Assembly (NCBI RefSeq): GCF_000014145.1
Contig: NC_008255.1
Location: 3,550,001 to 3,614,000 of the forward strand
Direction of reading: 5' to 3'
DNA length: 64,000 nucleotides
From: Cytophaga hutchinsonii ATCC 33406
Lineage (GTDB): Bacteria; Bacteroidota; Bacteroidia; Cytophagales; Cytophagaceae
In this document: piece after piece, positions 55,701 to 64,000 of the stretch
How the letters are laid out: each line of letters begins with the position of its first letter
Position numbering within the stretch: the first letter of the stretch is position 1
Notes under the pieces: model-generated
Seen by the model: only the letters and a program-made list of their open reading frames with translations
What the model was told of the DNA's origin: nothing
Databases searched by the model: none
Translations under genes and position numbers: made by a program

Positions 55701-57089
55701 TAACTGAATTGCTTTTCCTTCAATCAATTTTGGCTGGAATGCCTGAATACCTAAACGGTGAAGTGTAGGAGCACGGTTTAAAAGGATCGGGTGACCTTTC
55801 AATACGTTTTCAAGAATATCCCAAACAACCGGATCTTTACGATCCACTATTTTCTTAGCAGACTTAACTGTTTTTACGATACCACGTTCGATCAGCTTAC
55901 GAATGATAAATGGCTTGAATAATTCAGCTGCCATATCTTTCGGAAGACCGCATTCGTGCATTTTCAATTCAGGTCCTACAACGATTACAGAACGGCCAGA
56001 GTAATCGACACGTTTACCAAGTAAGTTCTGACGGAAACGTCCCTGCTTACCTTTCAACATATCTGAAAGTGATTTCAATGCTCTGTTACCTTCTGCACGT
56101 ACAGCGTTTATCTTACGTGAGTTGTCGAACAATGAATCTACCGCTTCCTGAAGCATACGTTTTTCGTTACGTAAGATTACTTCCGGAGCTTTGATTTCGA
56201 TCAATCTTTTCAAACGGTTGTTACGGATAATAACACGTCTGTAAAGATCATTTAAATCGGATGTAGCGAAACGACCACCATCCAACGGCACTAATGGACG
56301 TAATTCCGGGGGAATCACAGGAACCATGCGGATAATCATCCATTCCGGTTTGTTTTCTATACGGGATCTTGCATCACGGAAAGCTTCAACAACTTTCAAA
56401 CGTTTAAGCGCTTCCGCTTTACGTTGCTGAGAAGTGTCGTTTGCTGCCGCATGACGTAAGCTGTATGATAATTCATCTAAGTTCAAACGGGAAAGAAGTG
56501 TTTCTAACGCGTCTGCACCCATCTTAGCGATGAATTTATTTGGATCTTTATCGTCTAATAATTGATTCTCACGAGGAAGTTTATCTAAGATATCCAGATA
56601 TTCATCTTCAGTAAGGAAATCAAGGTAGTTGATACCGTCTTCAGATTTAACACCTGATTGAATAACAACATAACGTTCGTAGTATATGATCTGATCAAGT
56701 TTCTTTGTAGGTAAACCTAACATGTAACCGATCTTGTTTGGTAATGAACGGAAATACCAGATGTGTGCTACAGGTACAACTAATTCGATGTGACCCATAC
56801 GTTCACGACGAACTTTTTTCTCTGTTACTTCAACCCCGCAACGATCACAAATAATGCCTTTGTAACGAATACGTTTGTATTTACCGCAGTGACATTCCCA
56901 GTCTTTTACCGGACCGAAAATCCGCTCACAGAACAAACCACCCATCTCTGGCTTGTATGTTCTGTAGTTGATTGTTTCCGGTTGTGTAACCTCACCATGA
57001 GAGCCTTCAAGAATTGATTCTGGAGAAGCAAGACTGATGGTTACTTTTGTGAAATCGTTATTCAGTTTTTTGTTTTTTCTGAACGCCAT
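52773..57089 (-). CDS. rpoC: RNA polymerase beta' subunit
   Basis: The 1438-residue protein has the first zinc site ([20 protein letters not shown]), the catalytic [12 protein letters not shown] loop near residue 475 with its three magnesium-binding Asp, and the second zinc site [16 protein letters not shown]. It forms the clamp and, with beta, the active centre. It follows rpoB by 50 bases. Confidence 0.98.
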
Positions 57090-57139
57090 TTTTTTCTGTG
57101 TCTATTGGTTAGCCAAAAGGTTCTAAAACTATTATGATA

Positions 57140-60100
57140 TTAGTGAAGTGTGATCTCAAGAGCTAAACCTCTAAGTTCATGCACCAATACATTGAATGAT
57201 TCCGGGATGTTTGGTCTCGGTAGGTTTTCGCCTTTAACAATACATTCGTATGTTTTAGCACGACCTACAACATCATCAGATTTCACTGTAAGGATTTCCT
57301 GAAGAATGTTTGCTGCACCGAATGCTTCAAGTGCCCAAACCTCCATTTCACCAAAACGCTGACCACCGAATTGAGCTTTACCACCCAACGGTTGTTGTGT
57401 AATAAGAGAGTATGGCCCGATAGAACGAGCGTGCATCTTATCATCAACCAAGTGACCAAGTTTCATCATATAAATAACACCTACCGTAACTGGTTGGTCA
57501 AAAGGATTACCGGATAAACCATCTACCAGTTTCGTACGACCGATTGTAGGTAAACCTGCATCTCTTAATTCGTTGATTACTTCTTCTTCAGAAGCACCAT
57601 CGAAGATTGGAGTTGCATATTTTCTACCTAATTTCTTGCCGGCAAGACCTAATAATGTTTCATAGATCTGACCGATGTTCATACGCGAAGGTACCCCAAG
57701 CGGGTTAAGTACGATATCAACCGGAGTTCCGTCTTCTAAGAATGGCATATCTTCATCACGGACAATACGGGCAACAACCCCTTTGTTACCGTGACGACCA
57801 GCCATCTTATCACCAACTTTCAACTTACGTTTCTTAGCAATGTAAACTTTTGCTAATTGAACAATACCAGCAGGTAATTCATCCCCAACTTCTAATGTGA
57901 AGCGCTCGCGTTTGAATTTACCAGCAGTTTCATTACGTTTTGTCAAATAGTTTTTAACTAAACGTAAAACGTTTTCGTTAATTTTTTTATCAGATGTCCA
58001 ATTATCAATAATCAAATCACCTAATAAGTTCGCTTCTTCCTGAACGTTATAATTGCTCTCATCTCTGTATGGGTTTTTGTCCGGGAAGACATTCGCCTCA
58101 ATATTTTTACGGGAGAATTTAACACCTTTAGAAATTACTTCATCTCCGAATTTATGCTTAACACCTTGAGAAGTCTGTCCATCCAATAAAGCAGCAAGCT
58201 TTTCGATCATTTGCTCTCTTAAAGCTAAAAGATCTTTGCTGTACTTACCTTTTATTGTCTCAACTTGCTTCTTAGATTTTATACGCAAATCTTTATCCTT
58301 TTTAGGACGGGAGAACAATTTCGTATCAATAACAACACCACGTAAAGATGGAGGCGCTTTCATAGAAGCATCCTTAACATCACCTGCTTTATCACCGAAG
58401 ATCGCGCGAAGCAATTTCTCTTCCGGTGTAGGATCTGATTCACCTTTAGGTGTGATTTTACCGATTAATATATCACCTTCTTTAATTTCAGCACCCGTAC
58501 GAATAATACCGTTTTCATCAAGATTTTTAACGGCTTCTTCACTTACGTTTGGAATCTCAGAAGTTAATTCTTCTTCACCACGTTTTGTATCTCTAACTTC
58601 TAATTCAAATTCTTCGATGTGAATTGAAGTAAAGATATCATCACGTACTACTTTCTCACTGATAACAATCGCATCTTCGAAGTTATACCCTTGCCAAGGC
58701 ATGAACGCTACCATTAAGTTTCTACCTAATGCTAATTCACCTTTATCCGTTGCATACCCTTCACACAATACCTGACCTTTTTTAACTCTTTCACCATGTT
58801 GAATAACCGGTTTAAGATTGATACAGGTATCCTGGTTGGTTCTTCTGAATTTAATTAAGCTATATGTGATTATATCTGAATCAAAACTTACTAAACGATC
58901 TTCATCAGTAAGATCGTAACGCATTTTGATTTCGTTTGCATCTACAAACTCAACAACACCATCTGCTTCTGCAATCAATAATGTTCTTGAATCCATTGCC
59001 ACGCGTCTTTCAAGACCAGTACCAACAATTGGTGCTTCCGGTCTTAATAAAGGAACTGCCTGGCGCTGCATGTTTGATCCCATCAATGCACGGTTGGCAT
59101 CATCATGCTCAAGGAAAGGAATAAGAGATGCGGCAACAGAAACAATCTGGTTTGTTGCAATATCAATTAAGTCAACTTTATCCGGAGCAATAACCGGGAA
59201 GTCACCTTCATATCTGGCTTTGATACGATCGCTAATGAAGTTACCATTATCGTCGTACATAGCGTTTGCCTGTGCGATGTGTGCACCGTCTTCTTCTTCC
59301 GCAGTTAAGAATACCGGTTGGTTTTTAACGTCAACGATACCATCAATAACTTTACGGTAAGGAGTTTCGATGAAACCCATGCTATTTACTTTTGCGTGAA
59401 CGCAAAGAGAGGAAATCAAACCAATGTTTGGACCTTCAGGAGTTTCGATTGTACACAAACGACCGTAGTGCGTATAGTGAACATCCCGAACCTCGAAACC
59501 GGCACGTTCTCTGGATAAACCACCTGGCCCAAGAGCCGACATACGGCGTTTGTGCGTAATCTCAGCCAATGGATTGGTTTGATCCATGAATTGAGATAAC
59601 TGGTTTGTTCCGAAGAATGAGTTGATTACTGAAGAAAGTGTACGCGCATTGATCAGATCTACAGGTTTGAAATCTTCGTTGTCACGAACATTCATACGTT
59701 CTTTGATTGTTCTTGCCATACGTGCAAGACCAACGCTGAACTGGCTGTAAAGCTGTTCACCCATCGTACGAACACGACGGTTGCTCAAGTGATCAATATC
59801 ATCAACAACAGCACGTGAGTTGATAAGACCGATCAGATATTTTACAATGTTGATGATGTCTTCTTTTGTAAGGACTTTAACCTCACTACCCATGCCGCTA
59901 CCTAATTTTTTATTAATTCTGTAACGACCAACTTCACCAAGATCATAACGTTTATCACTGAAGAACAGGTTGTGAATGATATCACGTGCTGTCTGTTCAT
60001 CAGGAGCGTCTGTATTTCTTAATTGACGGTAGATTTGCTCAACCGCTTCTTTTTCAGAGTTTGAGTTATCCTTCTGAAGCGTGTTATAGATGATTGTGTA

Positions 60101-61015
60101 ATCAGCAATATTTACGTCTTCACGGTGAAGAATAATTGATTTAGAACCAGATTCAACAATGATGTTGATGTCTTCTTCTTTAATGATCGAATCACGTTCT
60201 AAAAGAACTTCGTTACGGTCGATTGAAACAACTTCACCAGTATCTTCATCTACGAAATCTTCTGTCCATGTACGAAGTACGCGGGCAGCCAATTTTCTAC
60301 CTATAGCTTTTTTAATATTAGCTTTAGTAGCTTCAACTTCTTCAGATAAACCGAATAAGTCTAATATATCTTTATCACTACCGTATCCGATTGCTCTTAA
60401 CAGCGTAGTTACAGGGAATTTCTTTTTACGATCAATGTATGCAAACATTACGTTGTTCACGTCTGTTGCAAATTCGATCCAGGATCCTTTGAAAGGAATT
60501 ACTCTTGCGGAGTAAAGTTTAGTTCCGTTGGTGTGCTTGCTTTGAGCAAAGAATACACCCGGAGAACGGTGCAACTGTGATACGATTACCCGCTCAGCGC
60601 CATTGATAACGAAAGATCCACGTTCAGTCATGTATGGAATATTTCCAAGGAACACTTCCTGTTCGATTGTCTGGAAGTCTTCGTTGTCCTTATCGTTACA
60701 TGTAAGACGAAGTTTTGCTTTAAGAGGTACAGCGTAAGTTAATCCGCGGTCAATACACTCGTCAACATTATATTTCGGCGTATCGATGTTGTAATCGATG
60801 AAGTCCAAAATAAAATTATCACGGGAGTCAGAGATTGGGAAATTTTCTGCAAAAACTTTATAAAGTCCCTCTTTGAATCTATTTTCAGCAGGAGTATCAA
60901 TCTGAAAAAAATCTTTGAAAGATCTAACTTGGATATCTAGGAAATCTGGGTATTCAACCGTACTTCTAGTTTTTGCAAAGCTCTTTCTAAGATTTTGAGT
61001 ATTGTTAGTTGCCAA
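57140..61015 (-). CDS. rpoB: RNA polymerase beta subunit
   Basis: The 1291-residue protein contains the rifampicin-pocket segment [20 protein letters not shown] followed by [14 protein letters not shown] near residues 465-500. The usual resistance positions (Asp of MDQ, His of THKRR, Ser of RRMSALG) are wild type. The C-terminal [15 protein letters not shown] region is also present. It lies 135 bases after rplL, with an attenuator-like hairpin between. Confidence 0.98.
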   Translation of the reverse strand: MATNNTQNLRKSFAKTRSTVEYPDFLDIQVRSFKDFFQIDTPAENRFKEGLYKVFAENFPISDSRDNFILDFIDYNIDTPKYNVDECIDRGLTYAVPLKAKLRLTCNDKDNEDFQTIEQEVFLGNIPYMTERGSFVINGAERVIVSQLHRSPGVFFAQSKHTNGTKLYSARVIPFKGSWIEFATDVNNVMFAYIDRKKKFPVTTLLRAIGYGSDKDILDLFGLSEEVEATKANIKKAIGRKLAARVLRTWTEDFVDEDTGEVVSIDRNEVLLERDSIIKEEDINIIVESGSKSIILHREDVNIADYTIIYNTLQKDNSNSEKEAVEQIYRQLRNTDAPDEQTARDIIHNLFFSDKRYDLGEVGRYRINKKLGSGMGSEVKVLTKEDIINIVKYLIGLINSRAVVDDIDHLSNRRVRTMGEQLYSQFSVGLARMARTIKERMNVRDNEDFKPVDLINARTLSSVINSFFGTNQLSQFMDQTNPLAEITHKRRMSALGPGGLSRERAGFEVRDVHYTHYGRLCTIETPEGPNIGLISSLCVHAKVNSMGFIETPYRKVIDGIVDVKNQPVFLTAEEEDGAHIAQANAMYDDNGNFISDRIKARYEGDFPVIAPDKVDLIDIATNQIVSVAASLIPFLEHDDANRALMGSNMQRQAVPLLRPEAPIVGTGLERRVAMDSRTLLIAEADGVVEFVDANEIKMRYDLTDEDRLVSFDSDIITYSLIKFRRTNQDTCINLKPVIQHGERVKKGQVLCEGYATDKGELALGRNLMVAFMPWQGYNFEDAIVISEKVVRDDIFTSIHIEEFELEVRDTKRGEEELTSEIPNVSEEAVKNLDENGIIRTGAEIKEGDILIGKITPKGESDPTPEEKLLRAIFGDKAGDVKDASMKAPPSLRGVVIDTKLFSRPKKDKDLRIKSKKQVETIKGKYSKDLLALREQMIEKLAALLDGQTSQGVKHKFGDEVISKGVKFSRKNIEANVFPDKNPYRDESNYNVQEEANLLGDLIIDNWTSDKKINENVLRLVKNYLTKRNETAGKFKRERFTLEVGDELPAGIVQLAKVYIAKKRKLKVGDKMAGRHGNKGVVARIVRDEDMPFLEDGTPVDIVLNPLGVPSRMNIGQIYETLLGLAGKKLGRKYATPIFDGASEEEVINELRDAGLPTIGRTKLVDGLSGNPFDQPVTVGVIYMMKLGHLVDDKMHARSIGPYSLITQQPLGGKAQFGGQRFGEMEVWALEAFGAANILQEILTVKSDDVVGRAKTYECIVKGENLPRPNIPESFNVLVHELRGLALEITLH

Positions 61016-61091
61016 CGCTTTAATTAGTTTATGTTAGATAATTTAAACTGAAATTTAGCACTATAATTCTGATGGTATACAAACAGGAAAA

Positions 61092-61114
61092 GACCTGACA
61101 TGAACTGTCAGGCC
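61092..61114 (-). terminator. Attenuator-like hairpin between rplL and rpoB
   Basis: CCTGACA (61094-61100) and TGTCAGG (61106-61112) form a perfect 7-bp stem with a five-base loop. TCTTTTCCTGTTT follows on the minus strand. A partial terminator at this place is known from E. coli, where it lowers rpoBC relative to the ribosomal genes. Confidence 0.7.
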
Positions 61115-61150
61115 TAATGCCGTATCTGATAAACAGAAGAGAATTAGTAA

Positions 61151-61522
61151 TTACTTAATTTCTACTTCAGCACCAGCTTCTTCAAGTTGTTTCTTGATAG
61201 CTTCAGCTTCGTCTTTAGATGCACCTTCTTTAACAGGTTTTGGAGCACCATCAACTAAATCTTTAGCTTCTTTCAAGCCAAGACCAGTAAGATCTTTAAC
61301 CAATTTAACTACTGCTAATTTTGAAGCACCTGCACTTTTAAGAATAACATCAAATGCTGTTTTCTCTTCAACTGCTGCTGCTGCATCACCACCGCCAGAA
61401 ACTACTACTGCAGCTGCTGCTGGTTCGATACCGTACTCATCTTTAAGGATTGAAGCTAATTCATTAACTTCTTTCACTGTTAAATTAACCAATTGCTCAG
61501 CGAACGCTTTTAAATCTGCCAT
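61151..61522 (-). CDS. rplL: 50S ribosomal protein L7/L12
   Basis: The 123-residue protein has an N-terminal dimerisation helix pair, an Ala-rich hinge (~38-52) and the C-terminal domain [20 protein letters not shown] that recruits translation GTPases. It follows rplJ by 65 bases. Confidence 0.98.
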   Translation of the reverse strand: MADLKAFAEQLVNLTVKEVNELASILKDEYGIEPAAAAVVVSGGGDAAAAVEEKTAFDVILKSAGASKLAVVKLVKDLTGLGLKEAKDLVDGAPKPVKEGASKDEAEAIKKQLEEAGAEVEIK

Positions 61523-61587
61523 TGTATTATAAATTATTAATGAATTTATTTTTTAAGTATTTGTTTGATTAGCCGAAGCTAATTTTT

Positions 61588-62091
61588 TTAAGCTTGCTCT
61601 GCGAAGACGCGGCTTTCGTTTGTAAGGCCACCGATAACACGTTGAGCTGGAGCTTGTAATAGAGCGATGATATCGCCGATAAGTTCTTCTTTAGATTTGA
61701 TTGATGCAAGCGCATCAAGTTTGTCTTTTCCAACATAGAAATCTGCGAAAACAGATGCACCTTTAAACTCAGGTTTTGCAACACCACCTTTGTGGAATTG
61801 TTTCAAAAGTTTAGCGGGTACGTTTGCTGTGTCGGAGAACATCAGACCAGAAGCACCTTTCAGAGCAGCTCCGTTTAACGCTGTGTGGTCAATATTCAGT
61901 TGCTGAAGAGCCTTTTTAATTAAAGAGTTCTTTACAACTTTATATTCAACACCTTTAGAGAAACAAAGTTTTCTGAATTTGTTTACTTGATCTACTGTCA
62001 TTCCAGAACCATCAGTGATATAGAACGTAGCAGCACCTGCTATTTTCTGTGCAACCTCCTGAATGATTATTGCTTTTTCTTCTTTTGTCAT
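61588..62091 (-). CDS. rplJ: 50S ribosomal protein L10
   Basis: The 167-residue protein has the L10 N-terminal rRNA-binding domain (KFRKLCFSKGVEYKVVKNSL) and a C-terminal helix that anchors L7/L12 dimers. In E. coli it represses its own mRNA. It lies 27 bases after rplA. Confidence 0.97.
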   Translation of the reverse strand: MTKEEKAIIIQEVAQKIAGAATFYITDGSGMTVDQVNKFRKLCFSKGVEYKVVKNSLIKKALQQLNIDHTALNGAALKGASGLMFSDTANVPAKLLKQFHKGGVAKPEFKGASVFADFYVGKDKLDALASIKSKEELIGDIIALLQAPAQRVIGGLTNESRVFAEQA

Positions 62092-62118
62092 TTGATTACT
62101 CGTTTAAGGAGGCTCTTA

Positions 62119-62817
62119 TTACAGACCTGCTACTGAGCTCTTATCAATTGTTATACCTGGGCTCATTGTGCTAGAAAGTGTAATACTTCTAACATATGTA
62201 CCTTTTGCTGAAGCAGGCTTTAATTTAGCAAGCACTTGCAATACTTCATTCGCATTTTCAAGAATCATCTCCGGAGAGAAGGATACTTTACCAACGCTTG
62301 TATGCACGATACCAAATTTATCAACTTTGAAGTCGATTTTACCAGCTTTCACATCTTTCACCGCTTTTGCCACGTCCAGTGTAACAGTACCGGCTTTTGG
62401 GTTAGGCATTAAGTTACGCGGACCAAGTATTTTACCTAGTTTACCAACTTTTGCCATAACTGTAGGCATTGTGATGATTACGTCAATATCCAACCAACCA
62501 CCTTCGATTTTCTGGATATAGTCGTCTAACCCTACGTGATCTGCACCGGCGTCTTTAGCATCCTGAGCTTTGTCAGGTGTACAAAGAACCAATACACGAA
62601 CATCTTTACCTGTACCGTGAGGAAGCGTCACAATACCACGCACCATTTGATCTGCTTTTTTAGGATCAACACCCAGTCTTACATCAATATCAACAGAAGC
62701 GTCGAATTTTGTATAGGTGATTTCCTTAATTAGCGCTGATGCGTCTGAAAGAGAGTAGGAATTATTGACATCAAATTTACTTAGAGCGTCTTTTTGTTTT
62801 TTTGTCAACTTTGCCAT
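62119..62817 (-). CDS. rplA: 50S ribosomal protein L1
   Basis: The 232-residue protein has the two-domain L1 fold with [16 protein letters not shown], a signature of the family. It forms the L1 stalk that guides E-site tRNA, and in E. coli it represses rplK-rplA. It lies 14 bases after rplK. Confidence 0.98.
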
Positions 62818-62831
62818 GACTTTAATTTAAA

Positions 62832-63275
62832 TTAGTTCTCCCACGGTGCTTTACCTGATACTGTTAATCCCATACTACGGGCAGTACCTGCTACCATTTT
62901 CATTGCAGATTCTATTTTAAAAGCATTAAGATCCGGCATCTTTGTTTCCGCAATTGTACGGATTTGATCCCAGTTCACAGATCCAACCTTAACACGGTTA
63001 GGTTCTGCAGAACCTTTTTTAATCTTAGCTGCTTCCGCTAATAGAATAGCTGCTGGAGGAGTTTTTACGACGAAATCGAAAGATTTGTCTGTGTAAACTG
63101 TAATTAATACTGGAAGCAATACGCCCGGTTTATCCTGAGTTCTTGCATTGAATTGCTTACAGAATTCCATGATGTTCAAACCCTTGGAACCAAGAGCCGG
63201 ACCAACTGGAGGTGAAGGGTTTGCTGCCCCACCTTTAATCTGTAGCTTCACATATCCGGTAATTTCCTTTGCCAT
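62832..63275 (-). CDS. rplK: 50S ribosomal protein L11
   Basis: The 147-residue protein has the Pro-rich N-terminal segment ([20 protein letters not shown]) and the C-terminal rRNA-binding domain. It forms the GTPase-associated centre with L10 and is needed for RelA response in E. coli. It follows nusG by 4 bases. Confidence 0.98.
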   Translation of the reverse strand: MAKEITGYVKLQIKGGAANPSPPVGPALGSKGLNIMEFCKQFNARTQDKPGVLLPVLITVYTDKSFDFVVKTPPAAILLAEAAKIKKGSAEPNRVKVGSVNWDQIRTIAETKMPDLNAFKIESAMKMVAGTARSMGLTVSGKAPWEN

Positions 63276-63279
63276 TTTC

Positions 63280-63837
63280 TTACTGGAGTTTTTCTACTTG
63301 TATATAATTAAGCTCAACGGGTGTATTACGGCCAAATATTTTAACCATAACGTTAAGCTTCTTCTTTTCTTCGAATACTTCTTCTACACTACCTGTAAAC
63401 CCGCTGAAAGGACCATCCATAACTTTTACGGTTTCGCCTACAACAAACGGAGTTTCTAGGACAACTTCTCCCACCTGAGAATCATCAACTGTACCCAATA
63501 TTCTATTGACCTCAGATTGACGAAGTGGAATTGGTTTTTTTGAAGCAGCACCTTCAGAAGCACCCAGGAAGCCGAGAACACCAGGAATACTGGTAATCAC
63601 GTGGGCAGCCTCACCATGGCTTAAATCTGCTTGTATCAGAACATATCCTGGGAAAAAACTTCTTTCTCTAACTCTCTTTTTACCATTTCTCATTTCATAC
63701 ACCTTCTCGGCAGGAATAAGCACTTGTGGCACATAGTCCACTAGTCTTTGTCTGGTAATTTCGTTTTCAAGGTAAGATTTTACCTTTTTTTCCTGGCCGC
63801 TAACAGCCCTAACTACGTACCAATGCAACTCGCTCAT
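63280..63837 (-). CDS. nusG: Transcription factor NusG
   Basis: The 185-residue protein has the NGN domain ([20 protein letters not shown]) and a C-terminal KOW domain ([20 protein letters not shown]). It binds the beta' clamp and links RNA polymerase to Rho or to the ribosome. It lies 23 bases after secE, the usual arrangement. Confidence 0.97.
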   Translation of the reverse strand: MSELHWYVVRAVSGQEKKVKSYLENEITRQRLVDYVPQVLIPAEKVYEMRNGKKRVRERSFFPGYVLIQADLSHGEAAHVITSIPGVLGFLGASEGAASKKPIPLRQSEVNRILGTVDDSQVGEVVLETPFVVGETVKVMDGPFSGFTGSVEEVFEEKKKLNVMVKIFGRNTPVELNYIQVEKLQ

Positions 63838-63860
63838 GTTCCTTCAGAAAGAATATAAAA

Positions 63861-64000
63861 TTAGTAAATCGACTGTAACACGTTTTTAAACGCGAAGTCG
63901 ATGAGACCTATAACAATTGCAAATATGATAGATGCAAATAAAACAAGCGCAGAACTACTTTGTAATTCCGACCATTTCGGCCAGGATACATTGGTAGTCA
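63861..64000 (-). CDS. secE: Preprotein translocase subunit SecE, C-terminal part (start outside window)
   Basis: The minus strand encodes 45 residues to a TAA at 63861: a SWPKWSELQSS-type amphipathic segment, one membrane helix (ALVLFASIIFAIVIGLIDF) and a short end. This is the conserved SecE core, which clamps SecY. The gene runs off the right edge. Its position before nusG supports the call. Confidence 0.9.
   Translation of the reverse strand, partial: TTNVSWPKWSELQSSSALVLFASIIFAIVIGLIDFAFKNVLQSIY

Overview
The window comes from the chromosome of a member of the Bacteroidota, most likely a gliding, Cytophaga-like member of the Cytophagales. The evidence is a type IX secretion (T9SS) C-terminal sorting domain on a 1005-residue secreted protein, a protein built from GldN-like modules, promoters of the Bacteroidota form TTTG-N19-TAnnTTTG, near absence of Shine-Dalgarno sequences, and the gene order secY-map-infA-rpmJ-rpsM-rpsK-rpsD-rpoA-rplQ. 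The species call is inference.

Bases 1-27.8 kb are a mixed housekeeping and accessory region on both strands. It holds the end of an inorganic pyrophosphatase gene, an HrpB helicase gene followed by the GldN-like gene, a short stretch of REP-like hairpins beside a decayed RAYT transposase, a wax-synthase-like acyltransferase with a small membrane partner, a DUF2147 protein, a DEAD-box RNA helicase and a ClC chloride/proton transporter. Next come a phytase-like/PhoX-like T9SS cargo protein with two downstream cytochrome genes, lipoproteins, a DnaJ-KTSC protein, ClpB, RlmN, and a small sugar-catabolism set (MFS transporter, Gfo/Idh/MocA dehydrogenase, xylose-isomerase-like TIM barrel) whose two enzyme genes are flanked by two copies of a palindromic repeat.

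From 27.8 kb to the right edge every gene is on the minus strand. In order of transcription (right to left) this is secE(partial)-nusG-rplKAJL-rpoBC-DUF3467, then rpsL-rpsG-fusA-rpsJ, then the S10/spc/alpha run rplC to rplQ with secY, map, infA and rpmJ inside it, then carA-eno, then ftsB/divIC, PBP1A and pirin. Together these genes supply the ribosome, RNA polymerase, translocation and initiation factors, the Sec channel, N-terminal methionine removal, and part of cell-wall synthesis and division. I see strong hairpin terminators or attenuators after rplL, rpoC, rpsJ, rplQ and eno, and promoter elements before rpsL, rplC and rpsH. The long ribosomal run is therefore probably several overlapping transcription units.

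No tRNA, rRNA, CRISPR array, intact insertion sequence or prophage is visible. The most unusual items are the three-module GldN-like protein, the phytase/PhoX fusion with its cytochrome genes, promoter elements that touch the start codon (probable leaderless mRNAs), a shared initially transcribed motif at three ribosomal-protein promoters, and small palindromic repeats.
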